Counted from the stretch's first letter, positions 16,181 to 25,451 are shown. The stretch: DNA of 64,000 bases from SM1-46 sp002451215 (GCA_002451215.1 DKBM01000048.1:41453-105452), one strand, 5' to 3'. Notes: generated by a model not told the origin, from the sequence alone. Made by a program: numbers and translations.

Positions 16181-18856
16181 TTACGCAATTTGTTGCTGTT
16201 GCCCTTGCTGGGCGAGCAGCATCTTCAGTTCCGGCACGCATGAACCACAGTTGGTTCCGGCCTTGAGGCGCGCGCCAAGCGCCTCGACACTCCCGCAGCC
16301 AGCGCGGATGGCGTCACAGATCGTCGCCTCTCCTACGCCGAAGCACGCACATACCTGTCTCCCCGTCTCCTTCTGCCCTTTCGGAGGAACGCCCGCGAGC
16401 ATGCCAGCACGGGTCGCAGCGTCGAGAATTTCCAGCCCAAAAAGGGACACCAGCCAGTCCCGTGGCGGCAGCTGCGGATTGGGGCCAATAAAGATGCAAC
16501 TTTCGAGCTTGCCCCTGGTGAGACGCGCGGCACGATAACGGCGCGCGGCATTGTCGAAGTACTCTATCCACTCGACCTTGTCGTCTTGTGCGCATAGGAC
16601 CGCGCGTGCGGCAGTTGCCCAGTCCCTCGGGAGATCATTGCCGGCAAGCTCATAGCGCCACAGATCTTGCCCGCGCGCGCAGGCCCAGTACGAGGCATTG
16701 TGTTGCGGAAGTTGCCGGCGCGACAGCAGAAACCCATGCCATGCTGCTTTGATTGGCACCAACCGCACCGGGGTGTGCTTGAATTCCGGCTCGCCCGAAA
16801 CGGGATCCGTTACCGGGTTCACGACCCGATCAATCGCGCCGGCACTCGAGAACTGGTCGTTCCAGTGCATCGGTGCGAACAGCGTGCCGCGGCGGACCGA
16901 GTCCGTCACCCGTACACGCCCGGCAGCATTTCCCCACCGCGACTCGGCGCGGGCAAGCGATCCATCTACGAGACCAAGTGGCGCCGCATCGTCCGGATGC
17001 ACTTCGATATAAGGCTCGACGGAATGTGCGGAAAGTCGGGCCGAGAGTCCGGTACGCGTCAAGGTATGCCAATGGTCGCGCACGCGCCCGGTGTTGAGCG
17101 CCAGTGGGTAGTCGCTGCTGGTGGCATGGGCCGGTTCACGCGGCGCAATCGGGATGAAGCGCGCGCGACTGTCGGGCGTGTAGAAATTGCCGTCTCCGAA
17201 CAGACGCGCCGTGCCGTGGGGGCGTTCGCGAGTCACCGGCCACTGTAACGGCGCAAGATCTCCGTACTCTGCGTCGCTCACGGCGGCAAGGCCGGAGAGA
17301 TCGAAATCGCGCGTGCCCTCGTTAGCGTGATCGGACAGCGCGGCGTGTTCCCGAAATACTTCCGCCGCAGACTGATACGCGAACGCATTTCCAAATCCCA
17401 TTCGCCGCGCCACTTCCGTAATGATCCACCAATCGGGCCGCACTTCGCCGGACGGGGGCATGAATGCCCGCTGGCGAGAAATACGCCGCTCCGAGTTGGT
17501 GACAGTGCCCTCTTTCTCGCCCCAAGCGGCCGCCGGTAAAAGGACGTGCCCGTACTTCGCAGTGTCGGTAAGGCGCACGCAATCCGATACCACCACGAAC
17601 TCGCACCGAGCCAAGGCGCGATGTACCTGCCCGGCGTCCGGCACACTCACCGCCGGATTGGTCGCCATGATCCAGAGCGCCTTGATTGTGCCCGCCTCGA
17701 CCGCGCGAAAGAGATCCACTGCCTTCAGGCCCGGTTCGGATGCGATCGTCGGCGCCTTCCAGAAATCCTTCACGAGTGCCCGATGCCCCGGATAATCGAG
17801 CTCGAGATGTGCGGCAAGCTGATTGGCAAGCCCTCCCACTTCGCGACCACCCATGGCGTTCGGCTGGCCGGTGACCGAAAACGGCCCCATGCCAGGCCGC
17901 CCGATGCGTCCGCTCGCAAGATGGCAGTTGATGATGCTGTTGACCTTGTCGGTGCCGCTCGAGGACTGGTTGACGCCTTGTGAAAATACCGTCACCACGC
18001 GCTCGGTACGGGCAAAGAGTTCGTAGAAACGGACAACATCTGCGGCCTCGAGCCCGCAGCGCTCGGCAACGGTTTTAATATCCGGGCTGCTTGCATGTGC
18101 CGCCTCCAGCGCGTCTTCGAGCCCGTCAGTATGGCGCTCGACGAACTGTCGATTTATTTCATCGTGCGCCGCCAGGTAAACGAGCAAGCCATTGAATAGC
18201 GCCGCATCGGCGCCGGGACGAATCGGCAAGTGCAAATCGGCACCCTCGACCGTTGCGGTGCGGCGCGGATCGATGACGACGATCGAAAGATCCGGATGAT
18301 CTTTCTTCGCCTGTAACAGGCGTTGATAGAGAACCGGATGACACCAGGCGGTATTCGAGCCGACCAACAGCACGAGCTTTGCGCGCTCGAAGTCCTCGTA
18401 ACAACCGGGCACGGTGTCGGATCCGAAGGCGCGCTTGTGACCGGCGACGGCCGAGGCCATACATAGGCGCGAGTTGGTATCGATATTGGCAGAGCCGATA
18501 AAGCCCTTCATGAGCTTATTGGCGACGTAGTAATCCTCGGTGAGCAACTGGCCGGAGACATAGAATGCCACGGCGTCCGGCCCGTGCTGGTCAATCACGT
18601 GCTGGAAGCCCTGCGCGACGGCGTCGAGCGCGTGAGTCCAGCTTACGCACTTGCCACCGACCTCGGGTTGCAATAACCGGGAGGAGAGATCCAGCGTATC
18701 GGCGAGCGCCGAACCCTTGGAGCACAACCGGCCAAGATTGGCCGGGTGATCGGGATCGCCACGCACCGCCACCGAGCCATCGTCGGCAACCGAAGCAATC
18801 ACCCCGCAACCGACCCCACAGTACGGGCAGGTGGTGCGTGTCTCGATCGCGCCCAT
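16181..18856 (-). CDS. nasA: assimilatory nitrate reductase catalytic subunit with C-terminal BFD [2Fe-2S] domain
   Basis: 891 aa molybdopterin oxidoreductase. The N-terminal [4Fe-4S] ligands are CPYCGVGC at residues 10-17 and the Cys of GRLCSKG (about 46). The Mo-bisMGD domains follow (NANTAWCHPVLYQRLL-type region, QGVNQSSSGTDKVNSIINCHLASGRIGRPGMGPFSVTGQPNAMGGREVGG, and a C-terminal MoCo-binding beta-barrel). The last ~55 residues form a bacterioferritin-associated ferredoxin-like domain (CACFG...TNCGSC). This architecture belongs to cytoplasmic NasA, which reduces nitrate to nitrite. It is last in the nrtA-nrtB-nrtD-nirB-nirD-nasA run, 24 bp after nirD. No Tat signal, consistent with a cytoplasmic enzyme. 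Confidence 0.92.
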   Translation of the reverse strand: MGAIETRTTCPYCGVGCGVIASVADDGSVAVRGDPDHPANLGRLCSKGSALADTLDLSSRLLQPEVGGKCVSWTHALDAVAQGFQHVIDQHGPDAVAFYVSGQLLTEDYYVANKLMKGFIGSANIDTNSRLCMASAVAGHKRAFGSDTVPGCYEDFERAKLVLLVGSNTAWCHPVLYQRLLQAKKDHPDLSIVVIDPRRTATVEGADLHLPIRPGADAALFNGLLVYLAAHDEINRQFVERHTDGLEDALEAAHASSPDIKTVAERCGLEAADVVRFYELFARTERVVTVFSQGVNQSSSGTDKVNSIINCHLASGRIGRPGMGPFSVTGQPNAMGGREVGGLANQLAAHLELDYPGHRALVKDFWKAPTIASEPGLKAVDLFRAVEAGTIKALWIMATNPAVSVPDAGQVHRALARCEFVVVSDCVRLTDTAKYGHVLLPAAAWGEKEGTVTNSERRISRQRAFMPPSGEVRPDWWIITEVARRMGFGNAFAYQSAAEVFREHAALSDHANEGTRDFDLSGLAAVSDAEYGDLAPLQWPVTRERPHGTARLFGDGNFYTPDSRARFIPIAPREPAHATSSDYPLALNTGRVRDHWHTLTRTGLSARLSAHSVEPYIEVHPDDAAPLGLVDGSLARAESRWGNAAGRVRVTDSVRRGTLFAPMHWNDQFSSAGAIDRVVNPVTDPVSGEPEFKHTPVRLVPIKAAWHGFLLSRRQLPQHNASYWACARGQDLWRYELAGNDLPRDWATAARAVLCAQDDKVEWIEYFDNAARRYRAARLTRGKLESCIFIGPNPQLPPRDWLVSLFGLEILDAATRAGMLAGVPPKGQKETGRQVCACFGVGEATICDAIRAGCGSVEALGARLKAGTNCGSCVPELKMLLAQQGQQQQIA

Positions 18857-18880
18857 GGTGAAGAAGCTGTTCCGTTTCCG

Positions 18881-19249
18881 TTAGTCGCCGGACACACCCT
18901 CTTCCGGTGTCAGAGCAAGCCAGATTCGCCCGGCCTCCACGCGCACAGGGAAGCGCGCGGCGCAACCCTCGTCCGGAGCGACAGCCATGCCGGTATCCAG
19001 ATCGATTTTCCAGTCGTGCAACGGACAGGCGACCTTGCGCCCGTGCACGATGCCCTGCGAGAGTGGCCCGCCCTTATGCGGGCAGCGGTCACGCAGTGCG
19101 AACACCTCGTCCTCCAGCGTACGAAATACCGCGATGTCGCCGCCCTTCGCGCGCACCACGCGCGCGCCCTGGCGGGGGATATCGTCGAGCGCGCCGATTT
19201 CCATCCAGCCGGACGGCGCCTGTTGCTTCACTGCATTCATGCTGCTCAT
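18881..19249 (-). CDS. nirD: nitrite reductase [NAD(P)H] small subunit (Rieske type)
   Basis: 122 aa. The Rieske [2Fe-2S] ligands are seen as CPHKGG and CPLHDW, spaced as in NirD. NirD supports electron transfer to the siroheme of NirB in cytoplasmic nitrite-to-ammonium reduction. GAGGAA precedes the ATG, 14 bp after the nirB stop. Confidence 0.93.
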   Translation of the reverse strand: MSSMNAVKQQAPSGWMEIGALDDIPRQGARVVRAKGGDIAVFRTLEDEVFALRDRCPHKGGPLSQGIVHGRKVACPLHDWKIDLDTGMAVAPDEGCAARFPVRVEAGRIWLALTPEEGVSGD

Positions 19250-19263
19250 GCTTGTTCCTCGGT

Positions 19264-21702
19264 TCAGGCGATTTGCGCGATCGGGATGAATTCGTGGCGG
19301 TCGGCCCCCTTCGCCCGTTCCGCCCAGGGATCCACCTGCGCGAGTACCTGGGAGTGACGAAAGCGTTGGGCCAGCGCCTTGCGACCGACCTCATCTTCGA
19401 CCACCCGGCTCTTTACATATGCGAGGCCCACGCGCTCCACCCAGGGCGCAGTGCGCTCGAGGTAGTGCGCTTCCTCTCGGTAGACCTGCAGGAACGCGGC
19501 ACAATACTCCAGCACTTCTTCGGGCGTCTTCACCGCGCACAGGAAGTCGGTGGCGCGCACCTTCACGCCACCATTGCCGCCGACATGCAGCTCGTAACCG
19601 GAATCGACACACACAACGCCGAAGTCCTTGATCGTGGCCTCTGCGCAGTTGCGCGGGCAGCCGGACACCGCGAGTTTGAATTTGTGCGGTGTCCACGAAC
19701 CCCACGCCATTTTCTCCAGCTGAATGCCCATGGTGGTTGAGTCCTGGGTGCCAAACCGGCACCAGTTCTTGCCGACACAAGTCTTGACCGTGCGAATCGC
19801 CTTTCCGTAGGCATGGCCGGAGACGAACCCGGCACGGCTCAGATCGCCCCACATTGCCGGCAGCGTCTCCTTCGGCACGCCCAAAAAGTCGATGCGCTGG
19901 CCGCCAGTAATATGCACCGTCGGGACCTCGTACTTTTCGGCAATTTCCGCAAGCGCACGCAGCTCGGCCGGCGTGGTCTCGCCGCCCCAGATGCGCGGCA
20001 CCACCGAATAGGTGCCGTCTTTCTGGATATTGGCGTGCACGCGCTCGTTGATGAAACGCGACTGGTTGTCGTCCACGTACTCTCCGGGCCACGCCACCAA
20101 CAGATAGAAGTTCAGAGCCGGACGGCACTTGTTGCAGCCGTCCGGCGTCTTCCAGGCCAGCATGTCCATGACGGCACGAATGCTCTTCAGCTTCTGCTCG
20201 CGAATGGCCGCGCGAATCTCGTCATGGCTGTGCTCGGTGCAGGGACAAAGCGGCTTCTTCTTCGGAGTCGTCGAGTAGTCTCCGCCGAGTGTGGAGGCAA
20301 GCAGCGCTTCCACAAGTCCCGTGCAGGAGCCGCAGGAACTCGAGGCCTTGGTGTGCGCGCGCACTTCTTCCAGCGTGAATAACTTCTTTTCGGTGATGGC
20401 CTGCACGATCGTACCCTTGCACACGCCATTGCAGCCGCAGATTTCGGTTTCATCCGGCATTCCCGCGACGCGCGTCTTGATGTCACCGTGCCCGGAGTCG
20501 CCAAGGTGCGCCTGCCCGAACAGCAGCTTGTCGCGCAGGTTCGCTACATCGGTACCCTCACGCATGAGCTGGAAGTACCAGCTGCCATCCATGGTGTCGC
20601 CATACATCACCGCGCCCTGCACGCGGTCGTCCTTCAGCACCACCTTCTTGTAAACGCCGCGGCCCGCGTCCTTCAGAACAATCTCCTCGCAGCCCTCGCC
20701 GCCCTGGAATTCGCCTGCCGAGAACAGATCAATGCCGGTGACCTTGAGTTTGGTGGAGGTCACCGAGCCTTCATAACGCGCGAAACCGAGCTCGGCCAGG
20801 TGGTTGGCGCAGACCTTGGCCTGCTCGAAGAGCGGCGCCACCAGCCCGTAGGTCTGGCCGCGATGCTGCACGCATTCGCCGACGGCGTAGATGCGCGGGT
20901 CGTAGGTTTGCAGCGTGTCGTTGACGACAATTCCGCGATCGCAGTGGATGCCGGCACTCCTGGCGAGCGTGAAATTGGGCCGAATGCCCACCGCCATCAC
21001 CACCAAATCGGCGGCGATTTCGGTTCCGTCCTTGAAGCGCACCGCGCGCACCTGCGTATCCCCTAGGATCGCCTCGGTCTGCGCTGGCATGAGGAAGGTC
21101 AATCCGCGCTCCTCGAGCGAGCGCTTGAGGAACGCCGCGGCCGGCTTGTCGAGCTGCTTCTCCATGAGCGTGTCGAGAAGATGCACGACCGTGACCGCCA
21201 TGCCCTGCTTCATCAGGCCATTGGCCGCCTCGAGCCCAAGCAGTCCCCCCCCGATTACGACCGCGTGCTTGTGTGACTTGGCCGCCGCGAGCATGCGCTC
21301 GATGTCATGCATGTCGCGGAATGTCACGACCCCCGCCAACTCCTTGCCCGGTACCGGAATCACGAACGGATTCGAGCCGGTGGCGAGTATCAGCCGGTCG
21401 TACGGCTCCTCGGTGCCGTCGGCGGCCATCACCTTGCGCCGCACGCGGTCGATCTTCACGATCTCCTTGCCCTTGTGCAGCGTGATGCCATTGGACGCAT
21501 ACCAAACATCATCATTCAGAACGATGTCCCCGAATTGCTTCTCGCCCGCCAGGACCGGCGACAGCAGGATACGGTTGTAGTTGGGCAGCGGCTCGGCGCC
21601 AAAGACCGTAATGGCATACTTGTCCGGCGACAGTTTGAGCAACTCTTCGACCGTGCGAATCCCGGCCATGCCGTTGCCGATGACTACCAGTTTCTCTTTC
21701 AT
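19264..21702 (-). CDS. nirB: nitrite reductase [NAD(P)H] large subunit
   Basis: 812 aa from the ATG at 21702, where homologous NirB proteins begin (KLVVIGNGMAGIRTVEEL). The order is: FAD/NAD(P)H module (about 1-330, with the second dinucleotide motif VVIGGGLLGLEAANGL), two BFD-like iron-sulfur regions (CGCNGVC...SSCGSC about 425-460; CPCTEHS...GCNKCRP about 490-540), then the ferredoxin-like and siroheme/[4Fe-4S] domains with VGKNWCRFGTQDS and SGCPRNCAEA. It reduces nitrite to ammonium in the cytoplasm. A longer frame upstream overlaps the nrtD 3' end and is not coding. Confidence 0.95.
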   Translation of the reverse strand: MKEKLVVIGNGMAGIRTVEELLKLSPDKYAITVFGAEPLPNYNRILLSPVLAGEKQFGDIVLNDDVWYASNGITLHKGKEIVKIDRVRRKVMAADGTEEPYDRLILATGSNPFVIPVPGKELAGVVTFRDMHDIERMLAAAKSHKHAVVIGGGLLGLEAANGLMKQGMAVTVVHLLDTLMEKQLDKPAAAFLKRSLEERGLTFLMPAQTEAILGDTQVRAVRFKDGTEIAADLVVMAVGIRPNFTLARSAGIHCDRGIVVNDTLQTYDPRIYAVGECVQHRGQTYGLVAPLFEQAKVCANHLAELGFARYEGSVTSTKLKVTGIDLFSAGEFQGGEGCEEIVLKDAGRGVYKKVVLKDDRVQGAVMYGDTMDGSWYFQLMREGTDVANLRDKLLFGQAHLGDSGHGDIKTRVAGMPDETEICGCNGVCKGTIVQAITEKKLFTLEEVRAHTKASSSCGSCTGLVEALLASTLGGDYSTTPKKKPLCPCTEHSHDEIRAAIREQKLKSIRAVMDMLAWKTPDGCNKCRPALNFYLLVAWPGEYVDDNQSRFINERVHANIQKDGTYSVVPRIWGGETTPAELRALAEIAEKYEVPTVHITGGQRIDFLGVPKETLPAMWGDLSRAGFVSGHAYGKAIRTVKTCVGKNWCRFGTQDSTTMGIQLEKMAWGSWTPHKFKLAVSGCPRNCAEATIKDFGVVCVDSGYELHVGGNGGVKVRATDFLCAVKTPEEVLEYCAAFLQVYREEAHYLERTAPWVERVGLAYVKSRVVEDEVGRKALAQRFRHSQVLAQVDPWAERAKGADRHEFIPIAQIA

Positions 21703-21751
21703 TACCTGTTTCTCCGAAATCAATCCCGTCTGCAGTGATGGCAGCCGTGTA

Positions 21752-22597
21752 CTAGACGACCCGCAACCGCGGCGTGGCCGGCACGATCGCCGGCGCGCCA
21801 GACGCCTCGTCCGCACTGCCATGGCGCTCGTACAGAAAGTGCAACACCTCACTGCGGCAGCGGTTGAACTCCGGATCGTCCGCCAGCTGCACGCGATGGC
21901 GTGGGCGCGGCAGCGGCACTTTCAGCACTTCGCCAATCGTGGCGGCCGGGCCGTTGGTCATCATGACGATGCGATCGGACAACAGCACCGCCTCGTCCAC
22001 GTCATGGGTGATCATGATCACGGTATTGCCCAATTCGGCCTGGATTTCCATGAGCGATTCCTGCAGGTGCGCGCGGGTGAGCGCATCGAGCGCACCAAAG
22101 GGTTCGTCCATCAGCAGCACCTTGGGCTGCATGGCGAGCGCGCGGGCGATACCCACGCGCTGCTTCATGCCACCGGACAGCTCGTCCGGGCGCTTGTCGC
22201 GGGCATGCGTCATCTTGACCAGCGCCAGGTTGTGCTCGATCCACTCGCGCATCTCGACTTTCGACTTCTTGCGGCCGAACACCTGCTGCACGCCAAGCTC
22301 GACGTTCTGGTAGGCCGTGAGCCACGGCAGCAGCGAGTGGTTCTGGAACACGACGGCCCGATCCGGGCCTGGCTCCACCACCTCCTTGTCCTCGAGCAGC
22401 ACGCCGCCGCGCGTGGCGCGATGCAACCCGGCGACGATGTTGAGCACGGTCGACTTGCCGCAACCCGAATGGCCGATGAACGAGACAAACTCGCCCTTGC
22501 GGATCTTGAGGTTGATGTCCGTGACCGCCGTGAACGGGCCCTGCGGCGTCGGAAAGTCGATCGCGACCTGCGAGAGTTCGAGATAGTTTGTGTTCAT
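21752..22597 (-). CDS. nrtD: nitrate/nitrite ABC transporter ATP-binding protein
   Basis: 281 aa. Walker A GHSGCGKST (about 41-49), Q-loop VFQNHSLLPWLT, signature LSGGMKQRVGIARAL, Walker B VLLMDEPFGALD, H-loop ITHDVDEA, and the family tail LPRPRHR. It belongs to the NrtD/SsuB/TauB group and energises NrtB. GAAGGAGG is placed 4 nt before the ATG. NrtC, the ATPase-sensor fusion of cyanobacteria, is absent. Confidence 0.93.
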   Translation of the reverse strand: MNTNYLELSQVAIDFPTPQGPFTAVTDINLKIRKGEFVSFIGHSGCGKSTVLNIVAGLHRATRGGVLLEDKEVVEPGPDRAVVFQNHSLLPWLTAYQNVELGVQQVFGRKKSKVEMREWIEHNLALVKMTHARDKRPDELSGGMKQRVGIARALAMQPKVLLMDEPFGALDALTRAHLQESLMEIQAELGNTVIMITHDVDEAVLLSDRIVMMTNGPAATIGEVLKVPLPRPRHRVQLADDPEFNRCRSEVLHFLYERHGSADEASGAPAIVPATPRLRVV

Positions 22598-22607
22598 CAC
22601 GCCTCCT

Positions 22608-23609
22608 TCAGCGCAGGATTGCCTGTTTGTCCCAGCCAACGCGCCGCTGGGCAACCAGCATGAGGCGATCGAGCAGGAATCCGACGATGCCGATCACCAC
22701 GACCGCCACCATGATGCGAGCGAGCGATTGGGAACTGCCGTTCTGGAATTCGTCCCAGATGAACTTCCCGAGGCCGGGGTTCTGCGCCAGCATTTCGGTG
22801 GCAATCAACACCATCCAGCCGATGCCGAGCGACACCCGCATGCCGGCAAAGATCATCGGCAGGGCCGAGGGCAGCACGATACGGCGCACGTTGGTAAACC
22901 ACCCGAGGCGCAACACCCTCGCCACGTTGACGCGATCGCGGCTGACGCTGGAGACGCCAATGGTGGTATTGATCAGCGTCGGCCACAAACAGCAGAGCAT
23001 GACCGTGAAGGCCGAGATCACGAACGACTTCGGCAGGCCCGGCACCTGGGTGATGTACATCGCGCTGACCGTCATGGTGACGATCGGCAGCCAGGCGAGC
23101 GGTGACACCGGTCGCAGCACCTGCACCAGCGGATTGATCGCCGCGTAGAACTGCGCGCTCAGCCCGCACACGATGCCGAGCGGGATGGCGATTACGACGC
23201 CGAGCAGAAACCCGGTCGCCACGGTCTTGACGCTGGTCAGTATCTGGTCGAAAAACGTCGGCGTGCCGGTGTACTTCAGCGTGACGAAGGGCTGGTCCGG
23301 GTTCTGGGCGACGAACTCGGCCTTGCGCTCCTCCTGCTGCAGGTAGAAGTTGACCTCACGCGCGCGCTCGGCGCGATACTCCTGGTAGAGATTGCCACTC
23401 TGCTCCCAGACCTCGAGCGGGCCCGGCAACTTGCCGAGCGAGGTTTGGATCGCGTACGACACGGCGTGCCACAGCGCCAGAAACATCACCATGCCGATGA
23501 CCGGCAACAGGATGCTGCGCCCCACTGCCAGCGAAACGGCCGCAGGACCGGTCTTTGACGTGGCCGGCACCGCGGCGGATTGAACGACGGGTTGCGCCGA
23601 TGTGCTCAT
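22608..23609 (-). CDS. nrtB: nitrate ABC transporter permease
   Basis: 333 aa from the ATG at 23609. An N-terminal helix (LLPVIGMVMFLALWHAVSYAI) is followed by a ~70-residue Glu/Arg-rich segment (EVWEQSGNLYQEYRAERAREVNFYLQQEERKAEF), then the BPD_transp_1 domain with five helices and the EAA-like loop (VNVARVLRLGWFTNVRRIVLPSALPMIFAGMRVSL). The NrtB/SsuC-type inner-membrane channel pairs with NrtD, whose gene starts 10 bp downstream. A longer start at 23693 would overlap the end of nrtA and lacks a ribosome site. Confidence 0.92.
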   Translation of the reverse strand: MSTSAQPVVQSAAVPATSKTGPAAVSLAVGRSILLPVIGMVMFLALWHAVSYAIQTSLGKLPGPLEVWEQSGNLYQEYRAERAREVNFYLQQEERKAEFVAQNPDQPFVTLKYTGTPTFFDQILTSVKTVATGFLLGVVIAIPLGIVCGLSAQFYAAINPLVQVLRPVSPLAWLPIVTMTVSAMYITQVPGLPKSFVISAFTVMLCCLWPTLINTTIGVSSVSRDRVNVARVLRLGWFTNVRRIVLPSALPMIFAGMRVSLGIGWMVLIATEMLAQNPGLGKFIWDEFQNGSSQSLARIMVAVVVIGIVGFLLDRLMLVAQRRVGWDKQAILR

Positions 23610-23696
23610 AATTGCCTTTTCTCCCGGGACTGGCCCCGGCGCGCTGCCGGGGCGTATCGGCCGAACTGCTGAATCGGATCCGGTCTTGTCCATCGG

Positions 23697-25118
23697 CTAC
23701 GGCTTCTCGCTGCCCTTCAAGCCAATCTTGAACGAATTGATGTAGGCATTGGGCTTGCGACCGTCGTAGACGATGCCATCGATGAAGGTCCTGTCCGGCG
23801 CCTTGAAGCCACTCTCGCTTGCAAAGCTCGGGAAGTCGGAGGCCTTCAACTTGCCCTCAGCGATGAGCTCCTTCGCGGCCGCGGCGTAGACGTCCGGGCG
23901 ATACACCTTCTTCGCCATCTCCAGGTACCAGGCATCCGGCTTGGCGTCGGGAATCTGGCCCCAGCGGCGCATTTGCGTGAGGTACCAGATGGCGTCCGAG
24001 TAGTACGGATAGGTCGCGTGGTAGCGGAAGAACACATTGAAGTCCGGCGCCGGGCGCTTGTCTCCCTTTTCGTACTCGAAGGTGCCGGTCATGCTGTTGG
24101 CGATGACCTTCTCGTCGGCACCGACGTAGTTCGGGCGCGAGATAATCTTCACCGCCTCAAGCCGGTTCTTGTTGTTCTGGGCATCGAGCCAGTGGCCAGC
24201 ACGGATCAGCGCCTTGACCACGCGGATGTGCGTGTTCGGATGCTTGTCGGCCCAGGCCTTGGTGACGCCGAACACCTTCTCCGGGTTGTTTCTCTGAATG
24301 TCGTAGTCGGTCGCGACCGGCACGCCGATGCCCTTAAACACCGCCTGCTGGTTCCAGGGTTCACCCACGCAGTAGCCGTCAATCGTGCCGGCCTCCATCG
24401 TGGCCGGCATCTGCGGCGGCGGCGTCACCGACAGCAGCACATCCGCCTTGATGGTGCCGCTGGTATCGCCCTTGTCGGGCGCGTAGTAGCCCGGAGACAT
24501 GCCACCGGCCGCGAGCCAGTAGCGCAGCTCGTAGTTGTGCGTCGACACCGGGAACACCATGCCCATCTTGAAGGGCTTGCCCTGCTTCTTGTAGCCATTG
24601 ACCACAGCCTTCAGGTACTTGGGCTGGATCGGATGTACCGGCTTGCCATTCTTCATCGGCAGCTGCTTCTTGAGTTCCTTCCAGACCGCATTGGAGACCG
24701 TGATGCCGTTGCCGTTCAGGTCCATACTGAAGGCCGTCACCATGTCGGCCTTGGTGCCGAATCCGATCGTGGCGCCGATCGGCTGGCCGGCGAGCATGTG
24801 CGCGCCGTCGAGTTCTCCCGAGATGGTGCGATCGAGAATGAGCTTCCAGTTCGACTGCGCCTCGAGCGTCACGGAAAGGCCCTCGTCCTGGAAGTAACCC
24901 TTCTCGTAGGCGATGGCGAGCGGCACCATATCGGTCAGCTTGATGAAGCCAAACTTGAGTTGCGGCTTCTCCGCGGGGCCGACCGCGGCAAATGTCGCCA
25001 GCGGTGCAATGCTTCCCAGGGCCAGCGCCCCGGTCACAATCGCCGCGCGCTTCAGGTAGCCGCGTCTGGCCTGATTCGGGTTGCTGTTGGAACTGGCCGA
25101 TTTGTCCGCACTGCTCAT
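23697..25118 (-). CDS. nrtA: nitrate ABC transporter substrate-binding protein, Tat-type signal
   Basis: 473 aa from the ATG at 25118 (GAGGAG upstream). The N-terminus has a twin-arginine-like segment (QARRGYLKRAAIVTGALALGS). The mature part begins PQLKFGFIKLTDMVPLAIAYEKGYFQDEGL, the CmpA/NrtA-type periplasmic-binding fold, and includes AFSMDLNGNGITVSNAVWKEL and the VSTHNYELRYWLAAGG segment typical of NrtA. It binds nitrate/nitrite in the periplasm and delivers it to NrtB. First structural gene after an ANTAR-type antiterminator leader and a sigma54 promoter. Confidence 0.92.
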   Translation of the reverse strand: MSSADKSASSNSNPNQARRGYLKRAAIVTGALALGSIAPLATFAAVGPAEKPQLKFGFIKLTDMVPLAIAYEKGYFQDEGLSVTLEAQSNWKLILDRTISGELDGAHMLAGQPIGATIGFGTKADMVTAFSMDLNGNGITVSNAVWKELKKQLPMKNGKPVHPIQPKYLKAVVNGYKKQGKPFKMGMVFPVSTHNYELRYWLAAGGMSPGYYAPDKGDTSGTIKADVLLSVTPPPQMPATMEAGTIDGYCVGEPWNQQAVFKGIGVPVATDYDIQRNNPEKVFGVTKAWADKHPNTHIRVVKALIRAGHWLDAQNNKNRLEAVKIISRPNYVGADEKVIANSMTGTFEYEKGDKRPAPDFNVFFRYHATYPYYSDAIWYLTQMRRWGQIPDAKPDAWYLEMAKKVYRPDVYAAAAKELIAEGKLKASDFPSFASESGFKAPDRTFIDGIVYDGRKPNAYINSFKIGLKGSEKP

Positions 25119-25148
25119 GGTCTGGTGCTCCTCGTTGTTGCTGGTCAC

Positions 25149-25212
25149 AAAAAAAGCGTCCATCTCGGGCCGAAAGTCGTCCGCGAGGACGTTCTCCGAC
25201 CGAAATGGACGC
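25149..25212 (-). terminator. intrinsic terminator in the nrtA leader (attenuator)
   Basis: On the minus strand a 13-bp stem pairs 25212-25200 with 25168-25156 (one T-G wobble). Its interior carries a small CGTCC/GGACG hairpin. Seven T residues follow (25155-25149). It ends 31 nt before the nrtA start codon. The 5' arm overlaps the second hexaloop hairpin of the ANTAR element, so the two folds exclude each other. Confidence 0.85.
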
Positions 25213-25257
25213 CGTTGTCCGTTCGGGTTCCCGTGTCATGCCCCACCATTGGGACAC
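25207..25257 (-). promoter_or_regulatory. ANTAR-type dual hexaloop RNA element in the nrtA leader (NasT target)
   Basis: Hairpin P1 (25257-25238): 7-bp stem GTGTCCC/GGGGCAT with hexaloop AATGGT. Hairpin P2 (25220-25207): 4-bp stem GGAC/GTCC with hexaloop AACGGC. Both loops have A at position 1 and G at position 4, the known signature of RNA targets of ANTAR antiterminators. P2 overlaps the terminator's 5' arm. NasT, an ANTAR protein, is encoded 1.8 kb upstream. Confidence 0.8.
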
Positions 25258-25313
25258 CGCTCCGGAAACCGTGAGCCCGCGCACTCGATGCGCCTGAGTC
25301 TCAACAGCTATTT

Positions 25314-25329
25314 AGCAACCGCCATGCCA
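25314..25329 (-). promoter_or_regulatory. sigma54 promoter of the nrtA operon
   Basis: Minus strand TGGCATGGCGGTTGCT: the GG (-24) and GC (-12) elements are separated by exactly 10 nt and match the TGGCAY-N5-TTGCW consensus. Predicted start near 25303, giving a ~185-nt leader that contains the ANTAR element and terminator. Confidence 0.7.
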
Positions 25330-25392
25330 TTAGGTGTTTACTCGCGAGAACAACGAGTTGGCACATCATTCAACCGCGGAACGAGGGAAGAT

Positions 25393-25409
25393 TGCACCGT
25401 AACAGTGCG
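25393..25409. promoter_or_regulatory. NtrC-like binding site upstream of nrtA
   Basis: TGCACC-GTAAC-AGTGCG on the plus strand, 10 of 12 matches to TGCACC-N5-GGTGCA. It lies about 90-106 bp upstream of the predicted sigma54 start, a usual enhancer distance. Confidence 0.5.
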
Positions 25410-25451
25410 GCCACCCGGTGCGTCGCTACACGCTGGTGCAAGCGCCGACAG

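Noticed and set aside
21581..22663. 360-codon plus-strand frame opposite nirB start and nrtD
   Set aside because: Shadow frame spanning a gene border; no domain.
23973..25274. 433-codon plus-strand frame opposite nrtA and its leader
   Set aside because: Shadow of nrtA third-position GC. It runs through the terminator and ANTAR element and has no domain.
25351..25374. TTGGCACATCATTCAAC on the plus strand as a sigma54 promoter
   Set aside because: The -12 part lacks the GC of TTGC at the required spacing, and no plus-strand gene follows.
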